Assembly (NCBI GenBank): GCA_963556195.1
Contig: OY744516.1
Span: forward strand, 30,045,183-30,109,182
Direction: 5' to 3'
Source: Sepiola atlantica
Taxonomy: Eukaryota; Mollusca; Cephalopoda; Sepiida; Sepiolidae
Length of the DNA stretch: 64,000 nt
Part shown: positions 1 through 10,289 of the stretch, in pieces
Numbering within the stretch: position 1 is the stretch's first letter
Layout: each line of letters begins with the position of its first letter
The notes under the pieces: model-generated
The model's database searches: none
What the model saw: only the letters and a program-made list of their open reading frames with translations
Told to the model about the DNA's origin: nothing
Program-made: the position numbers and the translations under genes

Positions 1-13
1 TAACACTTATCTC

Positions 14-101
<88 letters not shown>

Positions 102-105
102 AGTT
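14..105. repeat. (TA)n-(GT)n microsatellite
   Basis: A long alternating TA run passes into a GT run. The boundaries are approximate. It is the first of many TA tracts in the window. Confidence 0.95.
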
Positions 106-278
106 ACAGGGACCTGTCACTGGTAATTCGTTTAAGAAAAAGACACGGACAAAGAGACGGCGATGAAGACCCTTATTGCCGTATATTTTTTATCAGCGAG
201 GGAAAATGAGCAATATTATCTTGCCTGTGCATTTTTCAGTATTAATGATAATAAGGCTGTCCATTTATTTATTTTACA

Positions 279-279
<1 letters not shown>

Positions 280-357
<78 letters not shown>
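280..357. repeat. (CA)n-(TA)n microsatellite
   Basis: A CA run switches to a TA run, which touches the left arm of the hairpin repeat at 354-645. Open frames across it encode only His-Thr and Ile-Tyr runs and are not genes. Confidence 0.95.
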
Positions 358-360
<3 letters not shown>

Positions 361-645
361 AAAATAAAAATGGAATAAAGAATAAGCAAATCAACAACTA
401 GCAAAAATAAACCCAAAAACACATATTGAATAGTTCTACCAAAATATTTCGATTGTTAAAATACAATCATCATCAATTGGTAGCAGAACTTTAATTAAAA
501 ACAGAAAAGTTTTCAAAAACAATTGATGATGATTGTATTTTAACAATCGAAATATTTTGGTAGAACTATTCAATATGTGTTTTTGAGTTTATTTTTGCTA
601 GTTGTTGATGTACTTATCCTTTATTCCATTTTTATTTTTACATAT
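354..645. repeat. Long hairpin: 126-bp inverted repeat between TA tracts
   Basis: The arms at 354-479 and 520-645 are near-perfect reverse complements around a 40-bp loop. TA microsatellites lie outside both arms (about 327-357 and 652-723). On the plus strand the right arm begins TTGATGA, followed by a perfect 6-bp stem (GATTGT with ACAATC) and then GAAA. This resembles the CUGAUGA / stem II / GAAA core of a hammerhead ribozyme with one core change. The arms encode no protein. It may be a foldback element or two head-to-head copies of a retroelement end. Confidence 0.9.
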
Positions 646-649
646 ATTC

Positions 650-651
<2 letters not shown>

Positions 652-723
<72 letters not shown>
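652..723. repeat. (TA)n microsatellite
   Basis: A pure TA run flanks the hairpin repeat on its right. Confidence 0.95.
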
Positions 724-724
<1 letters not shown>

Positions 725-1040
725 TAGCGAGAAACCAAGATTATTATTGAGTACAAATTTATAATTAGTAAGTGTCGGTTTACTTAGTAAATATTCTTTT
801 GTAGTGGTTGGGTGAAGTTACTTGATTAAAAACCACTTCTATTAAAGAAAAGAATCCAAATCTCCCCAAATAAATAGTTTAAAAAATTCAAACCATATTT
901 TTCTCAGGGTGAGGGTGAATAAAAAATGCTTTTCCTTGGAACAAGAACAAATTAAAATAATTAATTATGCAAAAGAGAAGAAAATCATATTTTTTGATAA
1001 AAGTAATTAATGTTTTGTTGTAATGAGACTACATTCCCAG
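724..1040. other. No gene seen
   Basis: AT-rich DNA in which I recognise no coding or structured feature. Confidence 0.6.
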
Positions 1041-1160
1041 GCCCACCTCCATTTCCTTGAGAGTAATGTAGTATCTGTTCTCTTATTATACCATTCTCCC
1101 ATGCATTACTTCTTCTTTTGGGGGAGAAGTGTAGTATGTGTTCATTCGTCATATATAGTA
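1041..1160 (+). repeat. Two U2 snRNA-like SINE heads in tandem
   Basis: The U2 branchpoint-recognition signature GTAGTATCTGTTC lies at 1068-1080. A one-mismatch version, GTAGTATGTGTTC, lies at 1131-1143, preceded by CTTCTTTTGG, which resembles the U2 CTTCTCGGCCTTTTGG 5' end. No full U2 gene follows either copy. I read them as heads of the U2-derived repeats found elsewhere in the window. Confidence 0.55.
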
Positions 1161-1566
1161 GCAAGAATATGCTCCTTCCGGTAATATGTCTTTGATAGTA
1201 TATATAAATTACACTCACACGTTTACGACCAGATGACATTTTAGAACAACCAAATAGATCTGTATATATTGATATAATGTATTAAGATGCGTGATTTTAG
1301 TCACCCTGAGGCGACTTAAGCTAGTTAATTTTGATAAAATGCATAAAAAGTGTATATTTACCCCCTTCTGTTTGAGTAACATGTTATTATAATATAACCA
1401 ATCAAGATGTACAATAAACAACTTGATATAAACACTTTGAACATCCTTCCTTCGTGGGCGTCTTAGTGGCTTTAATTGAATTCCCACGTGTGGTTCGGGT
1501 CGCGCTCTAGGATTTATCCTTCGGCTGGCTGGGTTGCATGGAAAAACTGATGAGTAGGTTAAACAC

Positions 1567-1850
1567 AAGGTCACAGTATTTTTTTTATTTACCTCCTCTC
1601 TAAGAGGCTAGACACTAAGTAGGGTGAAAAGCCAGCGCACTAGGATTAGCGCGTTCTGGACTACAAAAACTCCCTGAGCAGCCCCGTCGGTATTGTCCGG
1701 TAGGGTAGCCTCAGGCGATTAGCTATAAACTAACCCTTTCTCAAAGAGAAGGTCAAGCCTGGGAGGGTGTAACCCCTGAGACTGAACAGAACAATACCTC
1801 AGCCCGACAGCAACAAAGTCATTATCAGAAAGATGTCGATGACGTATCCC
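1567..1850 (-). repeat. U2-SINE family body, copy A
   Basis: On the minus strand this shares the family's ordered blocks: TGTCGGGCTGAGGTAT, a CTCCCAGGCTTGACCTTCTC-type block, the CGCCTGAGGC block, the core ATACCGACGGGGCTGCTCAGG and a GACCTTGTGTTTAACC-type tail. The same blocks occur at 16.3, 21.9, 32.2, 33.9, 35.5 and 56.1 kb. Its head is not U2. Confidence 0.7.
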
Positions 1851-2660
1851 CGATACCCCTGTGCCATGATGAGCAGGAACATTGTAGAATACTAGAAAAT
1901 AAGAATTCAAGTACACAACAATCACCAACCGGTTTGCGTGTGTCACACGTTACCAAGATATTTCGTTACATCTTGGAATGCGGCGGGGTGCGACATCACG
2001 TATTGCTGTGACGTCAAGTGCGAGGACTGAAGCATTCTCGCCCTTATTTCTGGATTTCATAAACAAACAACCAAGTCGGCGCTCTATATAACACGTGTGT
2101 GCGTAAATGACCCAAGTTCCAATCCTACCAGATCAATTGTAGGCATTCACACGCTAATAATATTGGTAAAGGTATGAACCCCGCTTTCCTACAATTCATG
2201 AGTGAAAAAGCAAGTTGTGTTACATTAATCGAATGCAATCGTTACGAATATGTATTCCGTCTTGGCATTATGTTAACGAGTGTCTGTGTGCGTTCACTGC
2301 ACTTGTTGTCTTCGTCTGAAGCAGGTTCTTGTTTTTAAGTATGTGTGTTTCTTACTTTTATCTCTTTGTCAGAAACACACATCCTTAAAAGCACAAGAAG
2401 TAAAATATATAAATAAAAAAGACACACATGCGCTAAAACGCCAAACTGTTAAAAATAAACTCATTTTTTTTTAATGGAAAGAATATCTGAACAGAGTATA
2501 AATGCTTGAAACGCGTTATAAAATTATAAAATTATAAAATAATAAACAATTTTTGAAAAATGTTCTTTTCAAATTTACAAATGTTGGTAGCCTCACTTTA
2601 AATATACATTTTTCTCTCGTTGGATCTGCATTACCTTCTACTCTGTCGCTCTCTCTATTT
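1851..2660. other. No gene seen
   Basis: Unique-looking AT-rich sequence. A short open frame at 2280-2474 shows no recognisable domain and is probably chance. Confidence 0.5.
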
Positions 2661-2750
<90 letters not shown>

Positions 2751-2937
2751 CATATGTATATACATATATATATATACATATATATATACATATATACATA
2801 TATATATACATATATATACATATATATATACATATATATATATACATATATATATATACATATATATATACATATATATATACATATATATATACATATA
2901 TATATATACATATATATATACATATATATATATATAC

Positions 2938-2983
<46 letters not shown>

Positions 2984-2995
2984 GTATATATATCA
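2661..2995. repeat. (CT)n then interrupted (TA)n tract
   Basis: A CT run is followed by over 300 bp of TA repeats punctuated by CATATATA. Open frames on both strands are low-complexity Ile-Tyr runs. Confidence 0.95.
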
Positions 2996-2999
2996 TTTT

Positions 3000-3640
3000 T
3001 ACCACACCGCCAGACTACTCGTGACTATCAGCTGTTAATTTATGGACATAAAAACTGGCTTATAATGAGGTCCACCATCTGGTATAAACATTACTTTTAG
3101 AAAATCCCAAGTGGGTCATAATGACAGCATGGAACCTCGTATCCAAGATGACATTACTATTTCGAAGACGCCTCTCTTCTAGATAAATATTTATCTCGTT
3201 GCAAACCCGTCGTCTGCAGGCATTGCAACATGCACGTAACTAAACATACAGTATTGCACACTTTTACAATTATATAACCCAAAATGGGTTGAGTTGCCGT
3301 AAAACAGAGACACCAACATTTAAACCGTAGTGAAGCGAATCACCAATAACCGTAAATTTGTCGGACTATTGCGAAACAAATGAAGAACCGATAACATTTA
3401 CAATAAATAAATAAAATAAAACAAAATTTTTTCGCATGTTTGTGTTTTTTTTATAACCGGAACTCGATCGACAAAATAACCATAAATTTTGACAACGTCT
3501 TCATGTTTATTGTTGTCTGCGGAGCCAATTTCTATTTAAATGAAGGAAAAGTTCAGAGCCAAAATATAATATTTATACGGAAAACCATAAATCGCAAATG
3601 GATTATCTCATTCAAACTGAGCGTTTAGCGAGGAAAATGG
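3000..3640. other. Non-coding; one 30-bp dispersed motif
   Basis: The only recognised piece is 3277-3306, the reverse complement (with a few changes) of the start of the 127-bp repeat at 41.0 kb, including TTGCCGTAAAAC. No convincing gene is present. Confidence 0.5.
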
Positions 3641-4375
3641 TGTATAAAACTAAAACAGGACAGGCTCATGAATCGACCAACAAACGAACAGAGCCTCTTA
3701 AGGAAATGCATGGTCGCATTTAAAAATCAAGAAAAAAATCAAGCGTGACCGAGAAAGGATTCATCCAATTGTTATCTACACCCGTACTGATGCGTGTATA
3801 CAGTTCTTTACGCTCGTGAGTTGATCGTCACGTCGACGTCTCCGCATCATAGTTGTGAAGCCCGGTTGCTTTTTCGTGCGCTGATATAAAACCACGCCGA
3901 CATTTGTTGGTTAATTTGTAAAAAGGTTTATTCAAAGGACAGAACATAAATTTCGCATGAGAGTGTGTGTGTTCGCGCGCGCATGTGCGAGAGAGACTTC
4001 ACTACGTCAGTCGCCCGACGTGTGCTGTCCCCGTTTTGGGGCAGCACGCAAAAAACACGTCATTTTTTCGTTCAAGTATCGCCCGCTAGAAGAGTGAGAG
4101 TGGTCCCACCGGGGTCACGTGATTTGCATAACCCCCACCCGGTGTCATGTTTAGCGATCAAGATGTTATTTCAACCTTAAGCCTGACAGACCTACACACA
4201 GACAGAACTCCTTATAGAAATGCGTGGACATATCTAAAAATATATAATCCTAACCTAATGCATTTCGCGATGCAAATGCTATTTCAATCCAAGGCATGAC
4301 ACACCAACGGATCGACCAATCAAATCATAGCGCTTTTTATAGAGATGCGTCCACGTATCTAAAAACAAACGAATC
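3641..4375 (+). repeat. Diverged local direct repeats
   Basis: The segments 4162-4248 and 4276-4374 share ATG(T/C)TATTTCAA, a TATAGA(A/G)ATGCGT block and a (C/A)GTATCTAAAAA-type block in the same order. A third, weaker version lies at 3660-3730. No coding is seen. Confidence 0.5.
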
Positions 4376-4436
4376 TTTTCGCATGAAAAATATTTAACAA
4401 CACATGTTACCATTCGCGCCATCGATTTCTTATTAC

Positions 4437-4600
4437 CTCCGTCGAGTTTGTTTGTTTGTGTACAGCCTAGCGCCCACCTCGCTGGACCAATCGTCACCAA
4501 ATTTGTCAAAATATCAGGAATGGTCTAACTTAGAACTGCTTTAATTTTGGGATATGTAAGTCCAGGTTAAGGTCACGGAAAATGTGAAAGTCACACTTTG
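4437..4600 (-). repeat. Dispersed 'GGTGACGATTGG' family, copy 1
   Basis: Read on the minus strand it has, in order, TTTTCCGTGACCTTAA, CAGTTCTAAGTTAGAC, TTTGGTGACGATTGG, CTGTACACAAACAAAC and CTCGAC then GGAGGTAAT. The same order occurs at 54.0-54.2 kb, and the second half at 32.6-32.7 kb. No terminal repeats or ORF are visible, so the class is unknown. Confidence 0.65.
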
Positions 4601-5306
4601 GCGATAATATTGGTTCCATTAATCGTTGAGACTCACTACTTGGGTTATACTATATTATTATAAGAATGAAGTCCTGCATTTTATATGACCTTGACATTGA
4701 AAAGTTGATCAAGGGCGAATTTTTTCAGAATTTCGACTTCCGATATTTTCAAATTTGATGTATGTATCTGATGCTGTTTGATTACAATAACCACCTGGCA
4801 AAATTCCAGCCTGACTAGTTAAACAGTGTTTTAGCAATTAACGTTTTCATGGCATAACTTCGGAAATACTTCATACAATAGAAGTATGCTCAGATAAGAC
4901 TTTGGTCCATCCTTACGTTGTCAGGCAAAAATATACTGTTTCACGACTCACTTAAGTTCTTGTTACATTCTATGAAGGCGGGAAAATTTAAGAAAATCTG
5001 AGAACAATAATAAGACTAAAACATTAGAAAAGAAAAGAGTGTCTTAGAATGTTTTGTTTATTCCCTGTAAAAAAAGAAAGATTGGTGAACAATAACACGT
5101 GTGAATTATTTATTAGTGTGTAGCAAAAGATAAGTATGAAGCTTAGTTTATCTTTTTATTACATTGCTTATTAGATTGACGTCTTTTTTAATTGGTTGAT
5201 TTAAAATTGGTTCACGCATCGTCTCACAGAATTGCAACCGACTGACGCTCAGGTGGTCCTCTAGAATTGCGAAGAGAGAAACACAACATATCGACTTTCT
5301 GAACTG

Positions 5307-5308
<2 letters not shown>
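4601..5308. other. No gene seen
   Basis: AT-rich DNA with no coding or repeat feature that I can support. Confidence 0.5.
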
Positions 5309-5365
<57 letters not shown>

Positions 5366-5397
5366 TATAAATATTTTATTTAAATATTAATGTGTTT

Positions 5398-5451
5398 TTC
5401 ACCTACAGACGATATCGTTTCGTTCTTTTTATCCTCATCAGTGCATGAGTG
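5398..5451 (-). ncRNA. Hammerhead ribozyme motif 1 (type I order)
   Basis: On the minus strand: stem I strand TGCA (5445-5442), CTGATGA (5441-5435), a degenerate stem II of 13 nt, GAAA (5421-5418), stem III CG-ATAT-CG, then GTC with predicted cleavage after position 5408, and TGTA closing stem I. All conserved core bases are present. Stem II is nearly lost: one G-C pair, then mismatches. The fold is therefore recognisable but its activity is doubtful. Confidence 0.7.
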
Positions 5452-5961
5452 TGTTGTTGACCTAGGTAAGGCCGAATGAATGACACAGGAACACATGGTT
5501 TAAATGAACAAAGGTATATATTATATAATAGAAAGAAAGAGATACATTGCCGGTTTGCCGGGGAAGAAGGGAACAAGTGTCACGTGCTTCCCGTATTTAT
5601 AGAGTCCATTAGTTCTCCGTAGGTAGGTACGGCACCATAACAGAGTGGCGGTTGCAGGCGGTCGCAGGCAGTTGCATGGGCTCGAACGCCGTTCGTAGAT
5701 TTAGTCTAGAATGAGGAGAAAAGCGCTCAGGACAACATGGCCGCGAGAAATCGACACAGACAGTAATTGAAATTAAGGTACACTTACCAGGGGCGGGGGA
5801 AGTGTCTTGTCGTTTACAGTTTTCGATGCTAGCGCGAAACTTGCATATCACAGAAATGACAACAAACTTTTCAATTTAAAACAGGGCTCTACTTTTAAGA
5901 CTATTACATCTTTAAAAGGCGTTTTTAACTATAAATATTTTATTTAAATATTTAAGTGTTT

Positions 5962-6014
5962 TTTACCTACAGACGATATCGTTTCGTTTTTTTACCCTCA
6001 TCAGTGCAGGAGTG
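5962..6014 (-). ncRNA. Hammerhead ribozyme motif 2
   Basis: This is the second copy of the motif: CTGATGA at 6004-5998, GAAA at 5985-5982, stem III CGATATCG, GTC with cleavage predicted after 5972, and TGCA/TGTA stem I. Stem II is again weak (GGGTAAAAAAAC). The core survives although the surrounding copies have diverged. Confidence 0.7.
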
Positions 6015-6194
6015 GCATTTCAGGCGGTCGGATGGGCTCGAACGCCGTAGATTCAGTCTGGAATCGCGAGATAAACGCTCAGGACAACACGGCCGCGAGA
6101 AATCGACTCAGACAGTAATTGAAATTAAGGTACAGTTACCCGGAAATTGGGGGGAAGTGTCTTGTCGTCTACAGTGTTCAACGCTCGCACGGAA

Positions 6195-6265
<71 letters not shown>

Positions 6266-6266
<1 letters not shown>

Positions 6267-6869
6267 GAAACGCGAAAGATTTTAAATTATTAATGACTCC
6301 TGTGTTACTAATCAAAACGGATTACTGTTATTTAAACTAATAATACAATATAATATTTTGAAATACTCTATATATAGTACCGACGAATGATCGAAAGACA
6401 ATTATTTGTATGACTAATTAGCATAACTATCTTTTTTAACAATTCTGTATAAATTAATGTTTGGCGTTATACATTTCTAATTTTATTGTATAATTTTGTC
6501 TCTATAAATGCAATAGTTTCGTCTATATTAACAGTAATTAATTAAAATGATTTAACAAAAAAAAATGGATAACTTACTAAAAACTTGTGGTCTAACATCG
6601 TTCAATGGAATTCTTACCGACAGGCAAAAGCGAGATGAGAACATGAAAAGGAGAGGGTGGGTTGGTGGCTAACTGGCCTTCTCTCCCTCTCTCTTCTCTC
6701 TGCGAAGTAAACAATGGCATTTTTAATTCCAATGATCAAGTGTTTATTTATTTTTTCTTGCCGAATTTCAAAATAATTCAGTGTAACATGACAATTGTTT
6801 CGCGCGCAAACAACCGGAAATAAACATATAAATACCAGATCTTTCGTTCATGCAGTCCATCAGAAAACC
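6266..6869. other. No gene seen
   Basis: AT-rich sequence between the hammerhead unit and the Penelope-like relic. It contains nothing I can classify. Confidence 0.5.
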
Positions 6870-8240
6870 ATCAGATTACTTCCGGAGAAAAGTCCCCAGT
6901 CAAAAAACAAAAACAAAAAAAAAATCCATTATGCATTTCTACAAGAAACAGTTCCTTAAAGGGACCAAAGATTCCATGCATATTATGAACACAAAATAGC
7001 CGGTTGTCTATATTAAATATTTCATTTTCGAGGTTGGCCATATAAAAATTGGTGAAGGTCGTCAAAGAACCGATCCCATGGAAACGTTATCGATTTGAGT
7101 ATATATCGTAGAAAGGGACTTCAGTTGTGCATATTAATAATAACTTTTGAAGTATTTTAGGATTAATTTTAAGTGGAGGGTGAGATGAGTTATTGAATAT
7201 GTTATCAATAATGACACTTATTGTTTCGTATACTGGTACATTTGTAAATAATCTGTCAAAGTCAAGTGAAGCAGTGATTTTATTATTTGGTTACTTTTTT
7301 GGTTTGGAGTATCTGTATGAGTTCATGAGTAGACTTTACACTGTATTTTCTTGGTAAAAAAGGAGTTGTTTGTTCATTTTTTTGTTTAATTGCTATATAG
7401 GGGTTGTTACTTAAGAAATTATAGGGCGGATAATGGAGTTAGGTTGATGGATTTTTTTGGTATTGTATAGGTAATAAGGTTTATAATACCCAAATATTTG
7501 GGGGAGTTTATGGTTATCATTTACGACATTATTGACTGTAATAATAAGCTTGTTTACCTGTGTCTTAAGTTGAGTAATTGTTTTTTGTTACTTTTAAAAC
7601 TTTCGACCAATTATAATTTTATAAAATAGTCAGTTTTGTTAAGTACAACTTATATGTTCGTTTTTAAAGAGTTCATTCGCGGCTTTTTCAAATTGTGAGT
7701 TAAGATTGTAGTGGATCTTTTTTTATCACACCTGTTTTTTAATGCCTCAGTTTTAAGTAGATTTTTAATTCTGGGATGTGTAGTCATTTTTTGTTCATTT
7801 ACTAGTTTGACAATGTTGTCAAATAATAGTTCGATTTCGACTTTTTTTTATTTTAGTGGTGTTGACCAAATAAATGACTATTAGGTCCAAGGTTAAGGAA
7901 TTCCTTTTAATGTTCAGTGAGTTCTTGGTCGGATAGGTTGATGCAGTTCTGTGTTTTGTTATGAGGTAGGATGGAGCTTTTGTGTAGAGAGTTGAGTTTA
8001 TTTTGAAAGTCGTTCTATGTGAAAATTCAAAGTTATTATTTATGTCAGTGATACGTTGTTGGATTGCAGTGTATTGATCATTAGTGATAGTATTTTTCAG
8101 TGTGTTTGCATGTTTCTGCATTTCAGGAGTGTGCTGGGCAATCACTTTTTTGGATAATGGCAATTTGTTGCTTAATTAAGTGAACTCTGAAATTCCAGGT
8201 ATCGGTTTCATATTGTGCGGCTGTATCATGTAATTTAACG
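6870..8240 (-). pseudogene. Penelope-like element reverse transcriptase relic
   Basis: Minus-strand translation in shifting frames gives Penelope-like reverse transcriptase blocks. These are SLDFDRLFTNVPVYETI, then PPLKINPKILQKLLLICTT, VPFYD, a degenerate motif-B region, and TNFYMANLENEIFN. The N-terminal side (8163-7819) is an open frame of 114 residues rich in Thr, Asn and Lys. The catalytic aspartate motif C and the GIY-YIG endonuclease expected downstream are absent. Stops and frameshifts are frequent. The family normally carries reverse transcriptase plus GIY-YIG nuclease. This copy is dead. Confidence 0.8.
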
Positions 8241-8484
8241 TTTGCCTAAATAAAAATATGTTACTTAAATACACACAATGAATATATTGCTATTTTATGT
8301 ATATGCACATATATTACAATCTGAAATAATATAATATATTACGCATATATATATATATTTAGTATTTACTTAAACAGTGCTCAATACGTGAATATAGATT
8401 AGTAGTAGTAGCATTAAAATATACGTATGAGAAGTGAACTATACAGTTTCATTATCGAGAGAAATCATCTGGATAATTTGAAAA

Positions 8485-8612
8485 TATACTTATAGTAAGT
8501 AAGCTACACAGAGATGTTTATGTTTAATTCCCGGGGAAATTAACAGTCTAATGAAACCTGATGATTTCCCCCGGAAATGAAAGATAAATGTATCTTACTT
8601 GCCATAAGTATA
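8485..8612. repeat. Diverged inverted repeat beside a gypsy LTR
   Basis: TATACTTATAGTAAGTAAG at 8485 pairs with CTTACTTGCCATAAGTATA ending at 8612. The inner blocks (CCCGGGGAAAT against ATTTCCCCCGG) also pair, giving an imperfect palindrome. A short TA run follows, and the LTR begins 21 bp away. Confidence 0.6.
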
Positions 8613-8632
8613 TATATATATATATATACTTA

Positions 8633-8829
8633 TGTTATGGTGTAAACTGATCTACCTATTTCATAAATAAATGAACTTACCTAGACACAAACGTCGTGGC
8701 AGCTATTGATGGCAGTTATGGCATTAGAATCACCATGCGTACTTCTGTAACATACCTTTGTTAATAAACTTTTGTTAATTATACTATTGTGTTTGTCTTG
8801 ATTATTACCGACCATTCAAGGTCACAACA
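8633..8829 (+). repeat. Gypsy 5' LTR
   Basis: It starts TGTTATGG and ends CACAACA. It aligns along its length with 11365-11566, sharing CTGATCTACCTATTTCA, AACGTCGTGGCAGCTATTG and TGTGTTTGTCTTGATTATTACCG. The 3' copy has about 19 extra bp (near 11423) and many substitutions, so the insertion is old. Confidence 0.85.
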
Positions 8830-8985
8830 CTGGCGACGAGGATTCTAGACTTATATCGCCATAAACACTGGCGACGAGGATTCGAGACTTACATCGTCAC
8901 AAACCCTGGTGGCGAGGATTCGAGACCTACATCTCATAACATTGGCGTTGAGAATTTACTCGAACTTTACCCAAACCTGTGTAAC
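8830..8985 (+). repeat. Four tandem primer-binding-site-like units (~38 bp)
   Basis: CTGGCGACGAGGATTC begins at 8830 and 8868, a variant (CTGGTGGCGAGGATTC) at 8906 and a weaker one near 8942. The spacing is 36-38 bp. The first abuts the LTR where gypsy elements place the minus-strand primer site. More degenerate echoes occur at about 8990 and 9143. Confidence 0.8.
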
Positions 8986-9539
8986 ACAACACTTGCAGCA
9001 AGGATTCGAAATCTATATCCCACAAACTTGGAGACAACGTACGCGAACGTTTTTCTTCGAACGTATGTTGCACGACTTTGACGACAAAAAATTCGAATTT
9101 ATTCAAACACGAAAATAAACCGGACTTTAGTTGCACACAAACACTGGCAACGGAAAACTCGGATTCAAGTCTGCAATTTAATTGTTGGATTAAAAACAAA
9201 CTTTAGTGCTATGCTCTAGTTATTTAATAACAATAGAGCAAGAAGTTGATATCATATTGAATTTTAAGAAGCAAAGTGTGTAAATTCTTAAAAAACTCCA
9301 ACGTCGCGAAAACGATTAAAGAAAACGATTAAGTGTTCTAAGTAAAACGCAACAGTCACAAAACAAAGTTTTTAAAAGTCAACCGCGAAGAAAAAAGCAA
9401 GATAAACCAACAAAAATGTCTGTCGATTTTCTTTCGTAAATCAGAAACTGCGTAAATAAGTTTTGTACAACTTATTTGTTTTCTTCCACTGCGTGATTCA
9501 GAGCTTATTCCACAGTAAGAGAAAACTACGAACCGTGGG

Positions 9540-9540
<1 letters not shown>

Positions 9541-9580
<40 letters not shown>
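9541..9580. repeat. (TA)n microsatellite
   Basis: A TA run abuts the left arm of the hairpin at 9583-9767. Confidence 0.95.
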
Positions 9581-9582
<2 letters not shown>

Positions 9583-9586
<4 letters not shown>

Positions 9587-9767
9587 TACAGAAAAATTAG
9601 TACAACTATTTTACCGTCGTTTTTAAGCACAGAAAGACTTAGCCATTCGGCTCTCTTCAGCTTCTGTTGTCAGCTTCTGTTGTGAGAAGCTGAAGAGAGC
9701 CGGATGGCTAAGTCTTTCTGTGCTTGAAACCGACGGTACGAATGTTGTACTAATTTTTCTGTACCAA
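9583..9767. repeat. Long hairpin: 83-bp inverted repeat
   Basis: The arms 9583-9665 and 9685-9767 are nearly perfect reverse complements with a 19-bp loop. The right arm contains CTGAAGA (9690-9696), a GAGCCGGATGGCT mini-stem and, 29 nt on, GAAAC. This is reminiscent of, but not a convincing, hammerhead core. The hairpin sits inside the gypsy element beside (TA)n. Confidence 0.9.
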
Positions 9768-9861
9768 AATAAATACTACGCTCTTAATTTTTAATCTTTA
9801 ACTTTAATCCTCAATTAATCGAGCACTCTGCTGGGATATTTCCTCCTATATTATAAATAAG

Positions 9862-9976
<115 letters not shown>

Positions 9977-10002
9977 TCAGTTATTTCAAGTGACGGAATA
10001 AA

Positions 10003-10177
10003 AATGGAGGATTTCAAAAACGCAATCCTGGAGATCTTCAGGAGTCAGCAGAAAGAACAAGTATCCTACCGAAATAAAATCGAAGCAGAGAAATTGGAAT
10101 TACAGAAATAACAGCTGGCACAAAATAAAAGACTGGAGATGTTCATTCAGACCCAACAGCAACAGAAGTTGAGGTGA
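10003..10177 (+). pseudogene. Gypsy gag N-terminal remnant
   Basis: A start codon opens a frame beginning MEDFKNAILEIFRSQQKEQ, continuing as a charged, Gln/Lys-rich coiled-coil-like stretch with one in-frame stop. Such N-termini are typical of gypsy gag. It is joined directly to integrase-derived sequence, marking the deletion. Confidence 0.55.
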
Positions 10178-10289
10178 AAAACACGTTGTGTACTATTATA
10201 AGAGAACTTCCAGCGACACATGAAATGATAATGACAAAGGCGATGAACGACGGTTTTATAAAAATATTAACAAAGGCATAATAGAAAAG

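Larger units (their letters stand above)
5309..6265 (-). mobile_element. Duplicated unit with hammerhead cores, bounded by (TA)n
   Basis: Direct repeats: 5362-5455 matches 5928-6020, and 5636-5840 matches about 6013-6200. The first unit has about 180 bp that the second lacks. TA tracts close both ends (5309-5366 and 6199-6263). Each unit holds a minus-strand hammerhead core. Tandem hammerhead units are known from Penelope-like element terminal repeats and from small non-autonomous retrozymes. A Penelope-like reverse transcriptase relic lies on the same strand 600 bp away. No protein is encoded. The assignment to one of the two classes is inference. Confidence 0.7.

Noticed and set aside
2516..3038. 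Ile-Tyr and Arg-Glu repeat frames on both strands
   Set aside because: These are microsatellite translations.
7819..8163. Host gene of 114 residues
   Set aside because: It is positioned directly upstream of, and on the same strand as, Penelope-like reverse transcriptase blocks; better explained as the N-terminal part of that element.
8552..8600. Hammerhead ribozyme around CCTGATGATTTCCCCC
   Set aside because: CTGATGA, a stem, GAAA and a GATA/TATC stem can be laid out, but no stem I closes and the bases are explained by the larger palindrome at 8485-8612.
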